Shown here: positions 6,163 to 12,766 of the stretch, in pieces
Layout of the letters: every line of letters begins with the position of its first letter
Numbering within the stretch: position 1 is the first letter of the stretch
NCBI GenBank assembly: GCA_964516865.1
Contig: CAZEXD010000015.1
Span: 1 to 14,953 of the forward strand
Length of the DNA stretch: 14,953 nucleotides
Direction: 5' to 3'
DNA from: CAZEXD01 sp964516865
Lineage (GTDB): Bacteria; Patescibacteriota; Minisyncoccia; Minisyncoccales; Staskawiczbacteraceae
Translations under genes and position numbers: made by a program
Notes under the pieces: model-generated
Databases searched by the model: none
What the model was told of the DNA's origin: nothing
The model's input: only the letters and a program-made list of their open reading frames with translations

Positions 6163-6382
6163 AAATCCTGTAATGTTTAACCATCTAACCCGTAATTTAG
6201 CCCAAGAAAATAAAAAGAGGAGATAATTTTCGGAACGAGGCGAAACGGTTATCTTAAAAAGGTAAATATTTAAAGGAAAAGGATCGTTAAGAACTGCTGG
6301 ATTTATCAGAAAGAATCGGTCAATATTGCGGAGCATGATGAGAAAATTAAGATTAAAAACTTGAGTTATAAGTTACACGAAA
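6163..6382. other. Spacer between rpsI and the nuclease gene, no recognisable gene
   Basis: This 220-base spacer is the longest gap inside the 1693-7072 block. It contains a 17-codon reading frame (ATG at 6173, stop at 6224-6226) coding a basic peptide ending ENKKRR, followed by sequence with no long open frame on the plus strand. Unlike most other spacers here it is not made of the short degenerate repeats. It may hold a leader peptide, a small RNA or a decayed gene; I could not match it to a known RNA or protein family. Confidence 0.35.
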
Positions 6383-7072
6383 ATGCTTAAAGAAATTATT
6401 GATAAATTTTATTTGGATAAAGAGAGGGCTAAAAAAGAGCAAACCAGTTTTTATATTTCGGAAGCAGGAAAGTGTCATCGTCAAGTTTTTTTAAAATTTA
6501 AAAATGCTCCCAAAAAAGACCTAGATGCGAGTTTTCTTCGTTTGTTTGACCACGGCGAAAATATGCACAAACTTATAATGAAACCCCTTCTTTCCACTCG
6601 CGATATTCATGTGGTGGCTTCTGAGATTGAGATTCCTCCCCAAGAAATTGTGAAAGGTAGAGCGGATGCGGTTTTATCAGATGGGAAAGAATTGTATGTT
6701 TTGGATATTAAAAGTATGAATAGTATGGTTTTTCGTAATTTACAGGAACCGAAAGAGGAAAATGTTCTTCAACTTCAATTGTATTTGCATTTTTTTAAGA
6801 TTCCTAAAGGAATTCTTCTTTATGTTGATAAGGACAAATTAGAACTAAAAGAATTTTTAGTTAAGTACAATCCCGCGATAGCCGAATTATTATTAACCAA
6901 TCTTGTTAATCTAAAGAAAAAAATAGAAGCCAATATTGTTCCGAGGCGAATTCCGGGTTATCCCGCAAACTGGCAATGCCAATATTGTCAATATAAAGAA
7001 GTTTGCGACATAGCCGAAGAGGGGGAGATGAAGTGGGAAGATTTAAAAAATAAATTAGAAAACCGGGAATAA
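6383..7072 (+). CDS. Cas4/RecB-like PD-(D/E)XK nuclease with probable 4Fe-4S cluster
   Basis: The 229-residue protein fits the Cas4/RecB/AddB-type exonuclease fold. It has a Cys in the N-terminal SEAGKCHRQ motif (Cys31), His62 after a GEN motif, and Asp95 in the GRADAVL strand. Asp108-x-Lys110 forms the core of the active site (LDIKS), and QLQLYLH (130-136) is the QxxxY-like motif. Three C-terminal Cys follow (Cys199, Cys202, Cys208). One N-terminal plus three C-terminal Cys is the 4Fe-4S pattern of Cas4 and AddB. No cas genes, CRISPR array or helicase lie nearby, so a DNA repair or processing role is more likely than adaptation; the exact function is unknown. It is the last gene before the terminator at 7091-7117. 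Confidence 0.8.
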   Translation: MLKEIIDKFYLDKERAKKEQTSFYISEAGKCHRQVFLKFKNAPKKDLDASFLRLFDHGENMHKLIMKPLLSTRDIHVVASEIEIPPQEIVKGRADAVLSDGKELYVLDIKSMNSMVFRNLQEPKEENVLQLQLYLHFFKIPKGILLYVDKDKLELKEFLVKYNPAIAELLLTNLVNLKKKIEANIVPRRIPGYPANWQCQYCQYKEVCDIAEEGEMKWEDLKNKLENRE

Positions 7073-7090
7073 AAACGAAAATTGAAAATT

Positions 7091-7117
7091 AAAAATCGGA
7101 GAGACGCCGATTTTTTT
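7091..7117 (+). terminator. Rho-independent terminator ending the ribosomal block
   Basis: A 9-bp stem (AAAAATCGG, 7091-7099, with CCGATTTTT, 7107-7115) encloses the seven-base loop AGAGACG, and the T-run continues to 7117. It lies 18 bases after the nuclease stop. The A-run on the left arm gives a T-run on the minus strand too, so it could also stop the convergent gene at 7187-8317. Confidence 0.8.
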
Positions 7118-7186
7118 ATTGTTATCCGATAATTCAATTTTATTAATTTATTAAGACGCTAAAACAGGATTAAAATAATATCTTTT

Positions 7187-8317
7187 TCATTTATTTGCTT
7201 TATCGGTTAATGGTTCGGAAACGAAAAGGGTGTTTTCTTCCAAAATATAGAGTTTTTTATTTATTTCATCGAAAAACATTTTTGATTTTTCGTTTGTCGT
7301 AATTTTTTGGGGGAGATCTACGATATTTATTTTGTCTCTTGTATCAGTTTCCATTATTTTTATTTGACCGCCGACATTGAAAATAAGGTAATAATTATTT
7401 AACCAAAAACAATCTTGAATTTTTTTTGAAAATCGTTGTAAAAATATTTTTTCTAACGGTTTATCGGAATTTGAATAAAATATTTCGTAATCGTTATAAA
7501 ACAAAAACTTGGATTTGTCGGGAGAAAAAATTATGTTTTTTGCTTCAAAAAATTTTTCGAAATCATTGGTTTTTTTATTGAGTAAATAAAAATAATTTCC
7601 CCTTTTTTCGAAGGTTAAACCATTATTAGTAATCAAATTCAAATTATTGTTGTCTATAGCAAGATTTTCTTTATCAACATCAGTTAAATTGGCTTGATTT
7701 AACTTATCAATACCCCCTTTTTTATTATAGTTTAGGGAAAAATATTTCTCGCCGCTTTTTAAGATAATAGTTTTTAGATTTTCGTCCCACGAGATAATTT
7801 TTATATCGTTGTTTGGCAAAGAAAAAGAGTTTAGGGTTTCTTTGGTTTGGCTGTTGATGATTAAAAAGATTTTTTTTGATAAATCAAATAATAAAATTAA
7901 ATCTCTTTTAGGGGAAAAATAAAAGTCCCCAACCTCCCTTTTTATTTCTTCAAACATTATTTTTTCTTTTATTAAAGTAACATTGTCTATTTTTGTTATC
8001 ACTTTTGGTAAAATTTCCAAGGTTTTTTCCCAGGGAAAATAATCCTCATTTTTTACCGTAATCGTGTATTTTTTTAAAGGTAACCCCTGGATTATTATTT
8101 CATTTAAAAAGAACCCTGCTTTTTTATTTTTTTTGTGGTCAATTAAAACAGTGGCTTCCCGCGGCCAAACCTTTAAATAGAGACAACCGGTTCCTACTAT
8201 TTTTTTATTTTTCCAATCAAGACGATAACCAAAAGAATAAAAAAGTAAAAGCGGAACAATAATTAAATAGAGAAAGGTAAATAAAAAAAATAGAATAAGT
8301 CGTATTTTTTTGGTCAT
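7187..8317 (-). CDS. Membrane-anchored PEGA-type protein with propeller-like C-terminal region
   Basis: The 376-residue protein has a single N-terminal transmembrane helix (about 7-27) followed by YSFGYRLD. A PEGA-like beta domain follows (about 43-115: LYLKVWPREATVLID, LKKYTITVKNEDYFPW). The rest (about 120-370) shows repeating short beta-strand units such as FYFSPKRDLILLF, IISWDENLKTIIL, IIFSPDKSKFLFY and CFWLNNYYLIF, resembling TolB/WD40-type propeller blades. Similar PEGA membrane proteins are common in CPR genomes; I know of no proven function. It probably acts outside the cytoplasmic membrane, perhaps in binding or envelope organisation (inference). It is the only minus-strand gene in the window, convergent with the ribosomal block and divergent from murA, and it ends in TGA. 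Confidence 0.7.
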   Translation of the reverse strand: MTKKIRLILFFLFTFLYLIIVPLLLFYSFGYRLDWKNKKIVGTGCLYLKVWPREATVLIDHKKNKKAGFFLNEIIIQGLPLKKYTITVKNEDYFPWEKTLEILPKVITKIDNVTLIKEKIMFEEIKREVGDFYFSPKRDLILLFDLSKKIFLIINSQTKETLNSFSLPNNDIKIISWDENLKTIILKSGEKYFSLNYNKKGGIDKLNQANLTDVDKENLAIDNNNLNLITNNGLTFEKRGNYFYLLNKKTNDFEKFFEAKNIIFSPDKSKFLFYNDYEIFYSNSDKPLEKIFLQRFSKKIQDCFWLNNYYLIFNVGGQIKIMETDTRDKINIVDLPQKITTNEKSKMFFDEINKKLYILEENTLFVSEPLTDKANK

Positions 8318-8356
8318 AGTTTTATTTTAATCTATTTTTGGAACCGAATAAAGGTC

Positions 8357-8385
8357 TTGCCAGTTTTGTTTTTTAGAGGTAAGAT
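8357..8385 (+). promoter_or_regulatory. Putative promoter for murA
   Basis: TTGCCA (8357-8362, five of six to the -35 consensus) and TAAGAT (8380-8385, four of six to the -10) are 17 bases apart. Transcription would start near 8392 and give a leader of about 75 bases with a hairpin (8425-8449). It sits in the divergent gap between the minus-strand PEGA gene and murA, where a plus-strand promoter is needed. Confidence 0.45.
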
Positions 8386-8424
8386 AAACTATCCTGAAAT
8401 CAAGCCAATATTAAATAACAAATT

Positions 8425-8449
8425 AAATCCTAATTGGAAATTAGGGTTT
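8425..8449 (+). promoter_or_regulatory. Stem-loop in the murA leader
   Basis: An 11-bp stem with one G-T pair (8425-8435 with 8439-8449) closes a three-base loop GGA and ends about 16 bases before the murA ATG. The right arm ends GGGTTT, followed by TGAAATTTA, so the T-run is short. It could be a weak attenuator or a translation-control hairpin; this is inference. Confidence 0.4.
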
Positions 8450-8465
8450 TGAAATTTAGATTTTT

Positions 8466-9737
8466 ATGGACAAATTTATTATTAATGGCGGTAGGGAATT
8501 AAATGGAGAAATAGAGGTAAAGGGGTGCAAAAATGCGGCTGGACCGATTTTAGCAGCCACCATGTTGACCAAACGAGAATGTATTATTGATAATCTGCCC
8601 TTAGTTGAAGATATTTTTAATATGCTGGAGATATTGGAAGGTTTGGGAGTAAAAGTTGAAAAAATAACCGAAAGAAAAATAAAAGTAAAAGCCGAAAAGA
8701 TAGAACCAGAGAAAATGGACTTCGAGAAGGTTTCAAAGACAAGAATTTCCGTGCTTTTATTTGGTTCACTTCTCGTCGCGCCCGGCAGATATCCCAAACA
8801 TTTTAAAATGCCACGGCCCGGAGGAGACAGAATAGGGGTAAGACCTATTTCTGTTCACTTGAACGCTCTTAAAAAAATGGGCGCTAAAATTATTCCGATT
8901 GATGATTTTTATCAAGTGAATTGCGAGAAATTAAGCGGTCGGGAAATTGTACTTGAAGAGTTTAGCGTTACTGCCACAGAAACGGTAATGATGGCAGCTG
9001 TTTTAGCAAAAGGGAAAACAATAATCAAAGGAGCGGCATGCGAACCTCACGTTCAAGATTTGGGAAGAATGCTTTTAAAAATGGGAGCAAATATTAAGGG
9101 CGTGGGAACTCATACAATTGAAATAAAAGGAGTTAAAGAATTGAAGGGTGTAAAGCACTCAATTATTTTTGATCCCATTGAAGCCGGAACATTTATGACA
9201 GCCGCCGCTGTTTGCGGGGGAGAGGTTTTGATAAAAAATGTAAATTGTAATTATTTGGATTTGGTTTTGGCAAAGTTTGAAGAAATTGGAGTTAAATTCA
9301 AAAAAGGTGAAAATTTTATTATAGTTTCAAAGTCGCCAAAGCTAAAAGCCACTAAAATTCAGGCTCTTCCTTATCCTGGTTTTCCAACCGATCTTTTGCC
9401 AGTGGTAATTCCGTTGTTGATAAAAGCAGAGGGAAAAAGTTTAATTCACGATCCTTTGTATGAAAACAGATTTAATTATGTTCAGGAATTAAGAAAAATG
9501 GGTGCTGATATTGAAATAGTAGATCCCCATCGTTCTTTTGTTTTTGGCCCAACAAAATTGCATGGTTTAAAAATTGAGTCGTGGGATATCAGGGCTGGCG
9601 CCTGTTTGGTGATCGCCGGTTTAATGGCTGAAGGGAAAACGACAATTGAAAGTATTTTTCAAATTGATAGAGGATATGAAAAAATAGAAGAACGCTTACG
9701 AAGCATAGGGGCGGATATAAAAAGAATAACATCCTAG
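8466..9737 (+). CDS. murA: UDP-N-acetylglucosamine 1-carboxyvinyltransferase (MurA), Asp in place of loop Cys
   Basis: MurA transfers enolpyruvyl from PEP to UDP-GlcNAc, the first committed step of peptidoglycan synthesis, in the cytoplasm. The 423-residue product matches the usual length (about 420) and shows the double EPT fold. It has Lys22-Asn23 in VKGCKNAAGPILA, the loop motif PGGDRIGVRP (119-127), Asp309 in PYPGFPTDL, and Arg376 in DIRAGACLVIAG. It ends with FQIDRGYEKIEERLRSIGADIKRI. In E. coli the loop residue is Cys115, the target of fosfomycin; here it is Asp121 (codon GAC, 8826-8828). Asp at this position is known in Mycobacterium and Chlamydia MurA and gives intrinsic fosfomycin insensitivity. 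It is the first plus-strand gene after the divergent PEGA gene, with mreB next. Confidence 0.95.
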   Translation: MDKFIINGGRELNGEIEVKGCKNAAGPILAATMLTKRECIIDNLPLVEDIFNMLEILEGLGVKVEKITERKIKVKAEKIEPEKMDFEKVSKTRISVLLFGSLLVAPGRYPKHFKMPRPGGDRIGVRPISVHLNALKKMGAKIIPIDDFYQVNCEKLSGREIVLEEFSVTATETVMMAAVLAKGKTIIKGAACEPHVQDLGRMLLKMGANIKGVGTHTIEIKGVKELKGVKHSIIFDPIEAGTFMTAAAVCGGEVLIKNVNCNYLDLVLAKFEEIGVKFKKGENFIIVSKSPKLKATKIQALPYPGFPTDLLPVVIPLLIKAEGKSLIHDPLYENRFNYVQELRKMGADIEIVDPHRSFVFGPTKLHGLKIESWDIRAGACLVIAGLMAEGKTTIESIFQIDRGYEKIEERLRSIGADIKRITS

Positions 9738-9954
9738 ATATCTAATTCTAATTAATTAAATTTTAATTAACCTGATTAACCTCCAATGACCAATGGATAA
9801 AATTTTAAACCCTAATGTCAGACATCAAATCAGAGCCAAAGATAAAGTTTAAGCGTTTTGGTTTTTAGATTTTAGTTTTTGTCATTTAGATTTTTTAAAT
9901 AATTTATATCTTTTTAGAAGAATTAGATTTAATTAGAATAATTAAAAATTTTAT
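9738..9954. other. murA-mreB spacer, AT-rich with possible promoter
   Basis: This 217-base gap has no gene. It opens with an AT palindrome-like tract (17 bases TTAATTAAATTTTAATT at 9752-9768) that recurs exactly after frr (12678-12694). It then has degenerate CCAATGACCAATGG-type sequence and T-rich repeats (TTTTTAGATTTTAG, TCATTTAGATTTTTT). TTGTCA at 9879-9884 could be a -35 box, with a poorly defined AT-rich -10 about 18-19 bases on. A promoter for mreB is possible but weakly supported. Confidence 0.4.
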
Positions 9955-10965
9955 ATGATGTTTAGACCAAAAATAGCAATAGACTTGGGAACCTGCAATT
10001 CTCTCGTTTATGTTACGGGGAGGGGCATTGTTTTAAACGAGCCATCGGTAGTGGCGGTTTCTTTATCGGAAAATAAGATTATAGCAGTAGGAGAAGAGGC
10101 AAAAGCCATGATAGGGAGGACGCCGGATGATATTAAGGTTTATCGGCCGTTAAAAGACGGGGTGATTGCCGATTATCGAGTGACTCAAGCAATGATTAAA
10201 TATTTTATCCGGAAAACAACAAAATATTTTCGTTTTTTACGGCCAGACTTAGTTATTTCCGTGCCGGCTTGCATTACTAGTACCGAAAGGAGAGCAGTAA
10301 TTGAAGCCGCTTTGGAGGCTGGCGCAAAACAAGCATTTGTGGCTAAAGAACCAATTTTAGCGGCAATCGGGGCCGGCATTCCCATTAATTCTTGTTCTGG
10401 TCATCTGATTATTGATATGGGGGGCGGTACCTCTGAGGTGGCGGTAATTTCTTTGGGGGGAATTGTTACCACCCATTCAGTGAGGGTGGCTGGCGATAAA
10501 ATAGATGCGGCAATCGCAGATTATATTAAAAGAAAATATAATCTGGCTATTGGTGTTCAGACCGCCGAAGAGATAAAAATAAAAATAGGAACGGCTTTAC
10601 CCCAAAAAGAGCAAAAGTTTTTAGAAATTCAGGGACGAGATTTGATTTTGGGTTTGCCGCGAAATATAAAAATTTCCAACAATGAAGTATGCGAAGCGAT
10701 TTCCGATACTTTATTAGAAATTATTCAGACCGTAAAACAGGTTTTAAGCGAAACACCGCCCGAACTTTCAGCGGATATTATGAATAAAGGTATGGTGATG
10801 GCGGGTGGTAGCGCTCTTTTATCACGACTGAATGAATTAATAGCCCAGAGCACTGGTGTGCCATGTTTTGTTGCTGATGAACCTTTGTTTTGCGTTGTGA
10901 AAGGAACAGGAATAGTGTTGGAGCATTTAGACGAATATAAAAAAGTGATAATGAGCAAAAGATGA
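9955..10965 (+). CDS. mreB: Rod shape-determining protein MreB
   Basis: MreB is the bacterial actin that forms membrane-bound filaments guiding lateral wall synthesis. The 336-residue product has the usual length. Actin-fold motifs are clear: phosphate-1 loop IDLGTCNSLVY (Asp10), Glu132 in the AKEP strand (catalytic Glu position), phosphate-2 loop IDMGGGTSE (154-161), and the adenosine motif GMVMAGGSALL near residues 280-290. The start could be either of two adjacent ATG codons (9955 or 9958). mreC, mreD, pbp2 and rodA do not follow; holB does, so the rod-complex genes are split or absent here. A repeat-rich spacer separates it from holB. Confidence 0.96.
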   Translation: MMFRPKIAIDLGTCNSLVYVTGRGIVLNEPSVVAVSLSENKIIAVGEEAKAMIGRTPDDIKVYRPLKDGVIADYRVTQAMIKYFIRKTTKYFRFLRPDLVISVPACITSTERRAVIEAALEAGAKQAFVAKEPILAAIGAGIPINSCSGHLIIDMGGGTSEVAVISLGGIVTTHSVRVAGDKIDAAIADYIKRKYNLAIGVQTAEEIKIKIGTALPQKEQKFLEIQGRDLILGLPRNIKISNNEVCEAISDTLLEIIQTVKQVLSETPPELSADIMNKGMVMAGGSALLSRLNELIAQSTGVPCFVADEPLFCVVKGTGIVLEHLDEYKKVIMSKR

Positions 10966-11053
10966 TTTTCAATTTTCGAAATCCAAAAACCAAAGACCAA
11001 ATTATAAATCACAAAAAAATTTTCAATTATCAATTTTCAATTAGCAATTAGCG
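10966..11053. repeat. CCAAA / TTTTCAATT repeat spacer between mreB and holB
   Basis: The 88-base gap consists of TTTTCAATTTTCGAAATCC, then CCAAAAACCAAAGACCAAA, then TTTTCAATTATC, TTTTCAATTAG and CAATTAGCG units, running directly into the holB ATG. It shares its units with the rpmJ-rpsM spacer (2141-2247). No promoter or terminator is evident. Confidence 0.55.
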
Positions 11054-12004
11054 ATGAATTTTGTTGGCCATCAGAAACAATGGGAATTTTTAAAAAAGAA
11101 GTTTGAATCAAATCAACTTTCTCACGCCTATTTATTTGTTGGACCCGAAGAAATTGGCAAAAGGAAAGTTGCCTTTGATTTTGTGAAAATGATTAATTGC
11201 GAGGGTGATGACGAAAAAGGAGAATGTCGGAATTGTAAATTAATAGAAAGTGAAAAACACCCCGATGTTTTAATGGTGGGTATTAAAGAAGATAAATCAG
11301 AAATTGAAATTTCTCAGATAAGAGAGATCCAACAATTTTTAAATTTAAAACCATATTATAGTTTATTTAAAACAATCATAATTAATGAAGCGGAGAAAAT
11401 GAATCAAGAGGCTCAAAGTTGTTTTTTAAAAACGCTTGAAGAGCCAAAAGGAAAAACAATTTTTATTTTAATTTCTTCTTTCCCCGATATTATTTTGCCC
11501 ACCATTCTTTCTCGTTGTCAGGTTTTAAAATTTTTCTTCGTTGAATCACCAAAAATTAAGGAATTTCTTTTAAAAAAGGGAGCAAATCCCGAAGAGGCAC
11601 AATTTTTATCTCTTGTTTCTGAGGGGAGGCCAGGGCGGGCAATCAAGTTATTTTTAAATAAAGAAATGCTTAAAGAAGAAGGAGAAATTTTAAAAGAAAT
11701 TTTAAAAATATGCAATAATAATTTGGCTTTAAGATTTAAATATATAAAGGATTTACCTGACGAAAAAATAAATATTTTTCTTTCGGTTTTTAGAAGATAT
11801 TTAAGAGATTTACTCTTTTTGAAACTGGGAATTGATAATCAGAGATTTAAAAAAAATAATCGGGAAGTAGTTGATATTTTTAAAAAAATGCCTATTTTAA
11901 AATTAAAAAAAATTATAAAATTATTGGAAGAAATTAGTTTTTACATTTCCGCCACAAATATTAATCCCAAATTAGCATTAGAAATATTATTATTGGATCT
12001 TTAG
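11054..12004 (+). CDS. holB: DNA polymerase III delta prime subunit
   Basis: Delta prime is the clamp-loader subunit that helps load the sliding clamp at replication forks. The 316-residue product is a AAA+-type protein. It has the SHAYLFVGP start of the family, a degenerate P-loop GPEEIGKR (30-37; Arg instead of Ser/Thr, as is usual in delta prime), a Walker B-like IIINEAEKM (108-116), FLKTLEEP (124-131) and the SRC sensor motif (153-155). The zinc site is incomplete: Cys49, Cys58 and Cys61 are present, but the position matching E. coli Cys59 is Lys55. A gamma/tau protein is less likely, since the P-loop is degenerate and no C-terminal extension is present. The holB-frr order with a 102-base gap suggests a shared transcript. 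Confidence 0.9.
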   Translation: MNFVGHQKQWEFLKKKFESNQLSHAYLFVGPEEIGKRKVAFDFVKMINCEGDDEKGECRNCKLIESEKHPDVLMVGIKEDKSEIEISQIREIQQFLNLKPYYSLFKTIIINEAEKMNQEAQSCFLKTLEEPKGKTIFILISSFPDIILPTILSRCQVLKFFFVESPKIKEFLLKKGANPEEAQFLSLVSEGRPGRAIKLFLNKEMLKEEGEILKEILKICNNNLALRFKYIKDLPDEKINIFLSVFRRYLRDLLFLKLGIDNQRFKKNNREVVDIFKKMPILKLKKIIKLLEEISFYISATNINPKLALEILLLDL

Positions 12005-12015
12005 TCCGATGCCAG

Positions 12016-12070
12016 TCTACGAATGAGAAAGGCGCCCATTTAAATAGGAAACGATTTTTAAACTCGTAGA
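12016..12070 (+). promoter_or_regulatory. CTACGA hairpin before frr
   Basis: TCTACGA (12016-12022) pairs with TCGTAGA (12064-12070) across a 41-base loop in the 102-base holB-frr spacer. A shorter TAGTAGATTCAAATCGA-like stretch follows before the ATG at 12107. The same motif pair occurs before rplQ (4810-4859), and both precede genes starting after a run of Ts (TTTTTATG). Function unknown. Confidence 0.4.
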
Positions 12071-12106
12071 TTTGCAGAAAGATTAGTAGATTCAAATCGA
12101 ATTTTT

Positions 12107-12661
12107 ATGAGTTACAAAGAAATAATTGAAAAAATAAAACCCGAATTGGAAAAGGCGATTGCTTTTTTAGAAAATGAATTGCAAAAAATAAGAACGTCCC
12201 ACGCTTCACCGGCATTAGTTGAAGATATAAAGGTAAATTGTTATGGCAGCGATTATCCCTTGAAGCAATTAGGAGCCATTTCTTGTCCTCAAGCGAATCA
12301 GATAGTGATTCAACCGTGGGATAGTTCATATATTGAACCGATAGAAAAAGCAATTTCTAAATCCGGCTTGGGAATGTCAGTTACCGTTGATAAAAATTTA
12401 ATCAGATTGAATTTGCCATTATTAACAGAGGAATACCGTCAAGCAATGACAAAAAATATAAATGAAAAAGCGGAACAAACGCGACAAACAATAAGACGTT
12501 GGCGGGAAAGCGCGTGGAATAATATTCAAGAAGGATTTAGAGAAAAGAAAATAACCGAAGATGACAAATACCGAGGCAAAGATGAACTTCAGAAATTGGT
12601 TGACGAATACAACGATAAAATCAAAGAGATGGTGGAGCGGAAGAAAAAAGAAATAATTTAG
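12107..12661 (+). CDS. frr: Ribosome recycling factor
   Basis: RRF works with EF-G to split the post-termination ribosome. The 184-residue product matches the usual 185. Domain I forms a long three-helix bundle (about 1-30 and 105-184) and domain II a small beta barrel (about 31-104: KVNCYGSDYPLKQLGAISC, IVIQPWDSSYIEPIEKAI, TVDKNLIRLNLPLLTEEYR). The family signatures LQKIRTSHASPALVEDIKV and GLGMSV are clear. The C-terminal helix has ITEDDKYRGKDELQKLVDEY. The ATG at 12107 gives the family-standard start. There is no Shine-Dalgarno sequence. In many bacteria frr follows tsf/pyrH; here it follows holB. Confidence 0.97.
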   Translation: MSYKEIIEKIKPELEKAIAFLENELQKIRTSHASPALVEDIKVNCYGSDYPLKQLGAISCPQANQIVIQPWDSSYIEPIEKAISKSGLGMSVTVDKNLIRLNLPLLTEEYRQAMTKNINEKAEQTRQTIRRWRESAWNNIQEGFREKKITEDDKYRGKDELQKLVDEYNDKIKEMVERKKKEII

Positions 12662-12766
12662 AAAATGAATAATTAACTTAATTAAATTTTAATTCCAACC
12701 CCCCATAATCAGTTCCCACAATCAAGATGGCAGGGGAATGAGAAATAATATTTAGAATTTCCTTTT
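12662..12766. other. frr-rseP spacer
   Basis: This 105-base gap has no gene. It contains the 17-base tract TTAATTAAATTTTAATT (12678-12694) shared with the murA-mreB spacer, then a short C-run (CCAACCCCCC) unusual for this AT-rich sequence. TTCCC near 12712 can pair with a GGGGAA run near 12733. No promoter with two good boxes is visible. Confidence 0.4.

Noticed and set aside
6079..6336. Minus-strand 85-codon open frame over the end of rpsI and the following spacer
   Set aside because: Most of it is antisense to conserved S9; hydrophobic composition comes from the reverse of Arg/Lys codons. No family resemblance.
6383..7072. CRISPR adaptation (Cas4) system
   Set aside because: The nuclease has Cas4-like motifs, but there is no CRISPR array and no cas1, cas2 or other cas gene in the window.
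10725..11033. Minus-strand open frames overlapping the end of mreB
   Set aside because: They are shadows of the conserved adenosine-motif region of MreB and the repeat spacer, with no recognisable features.
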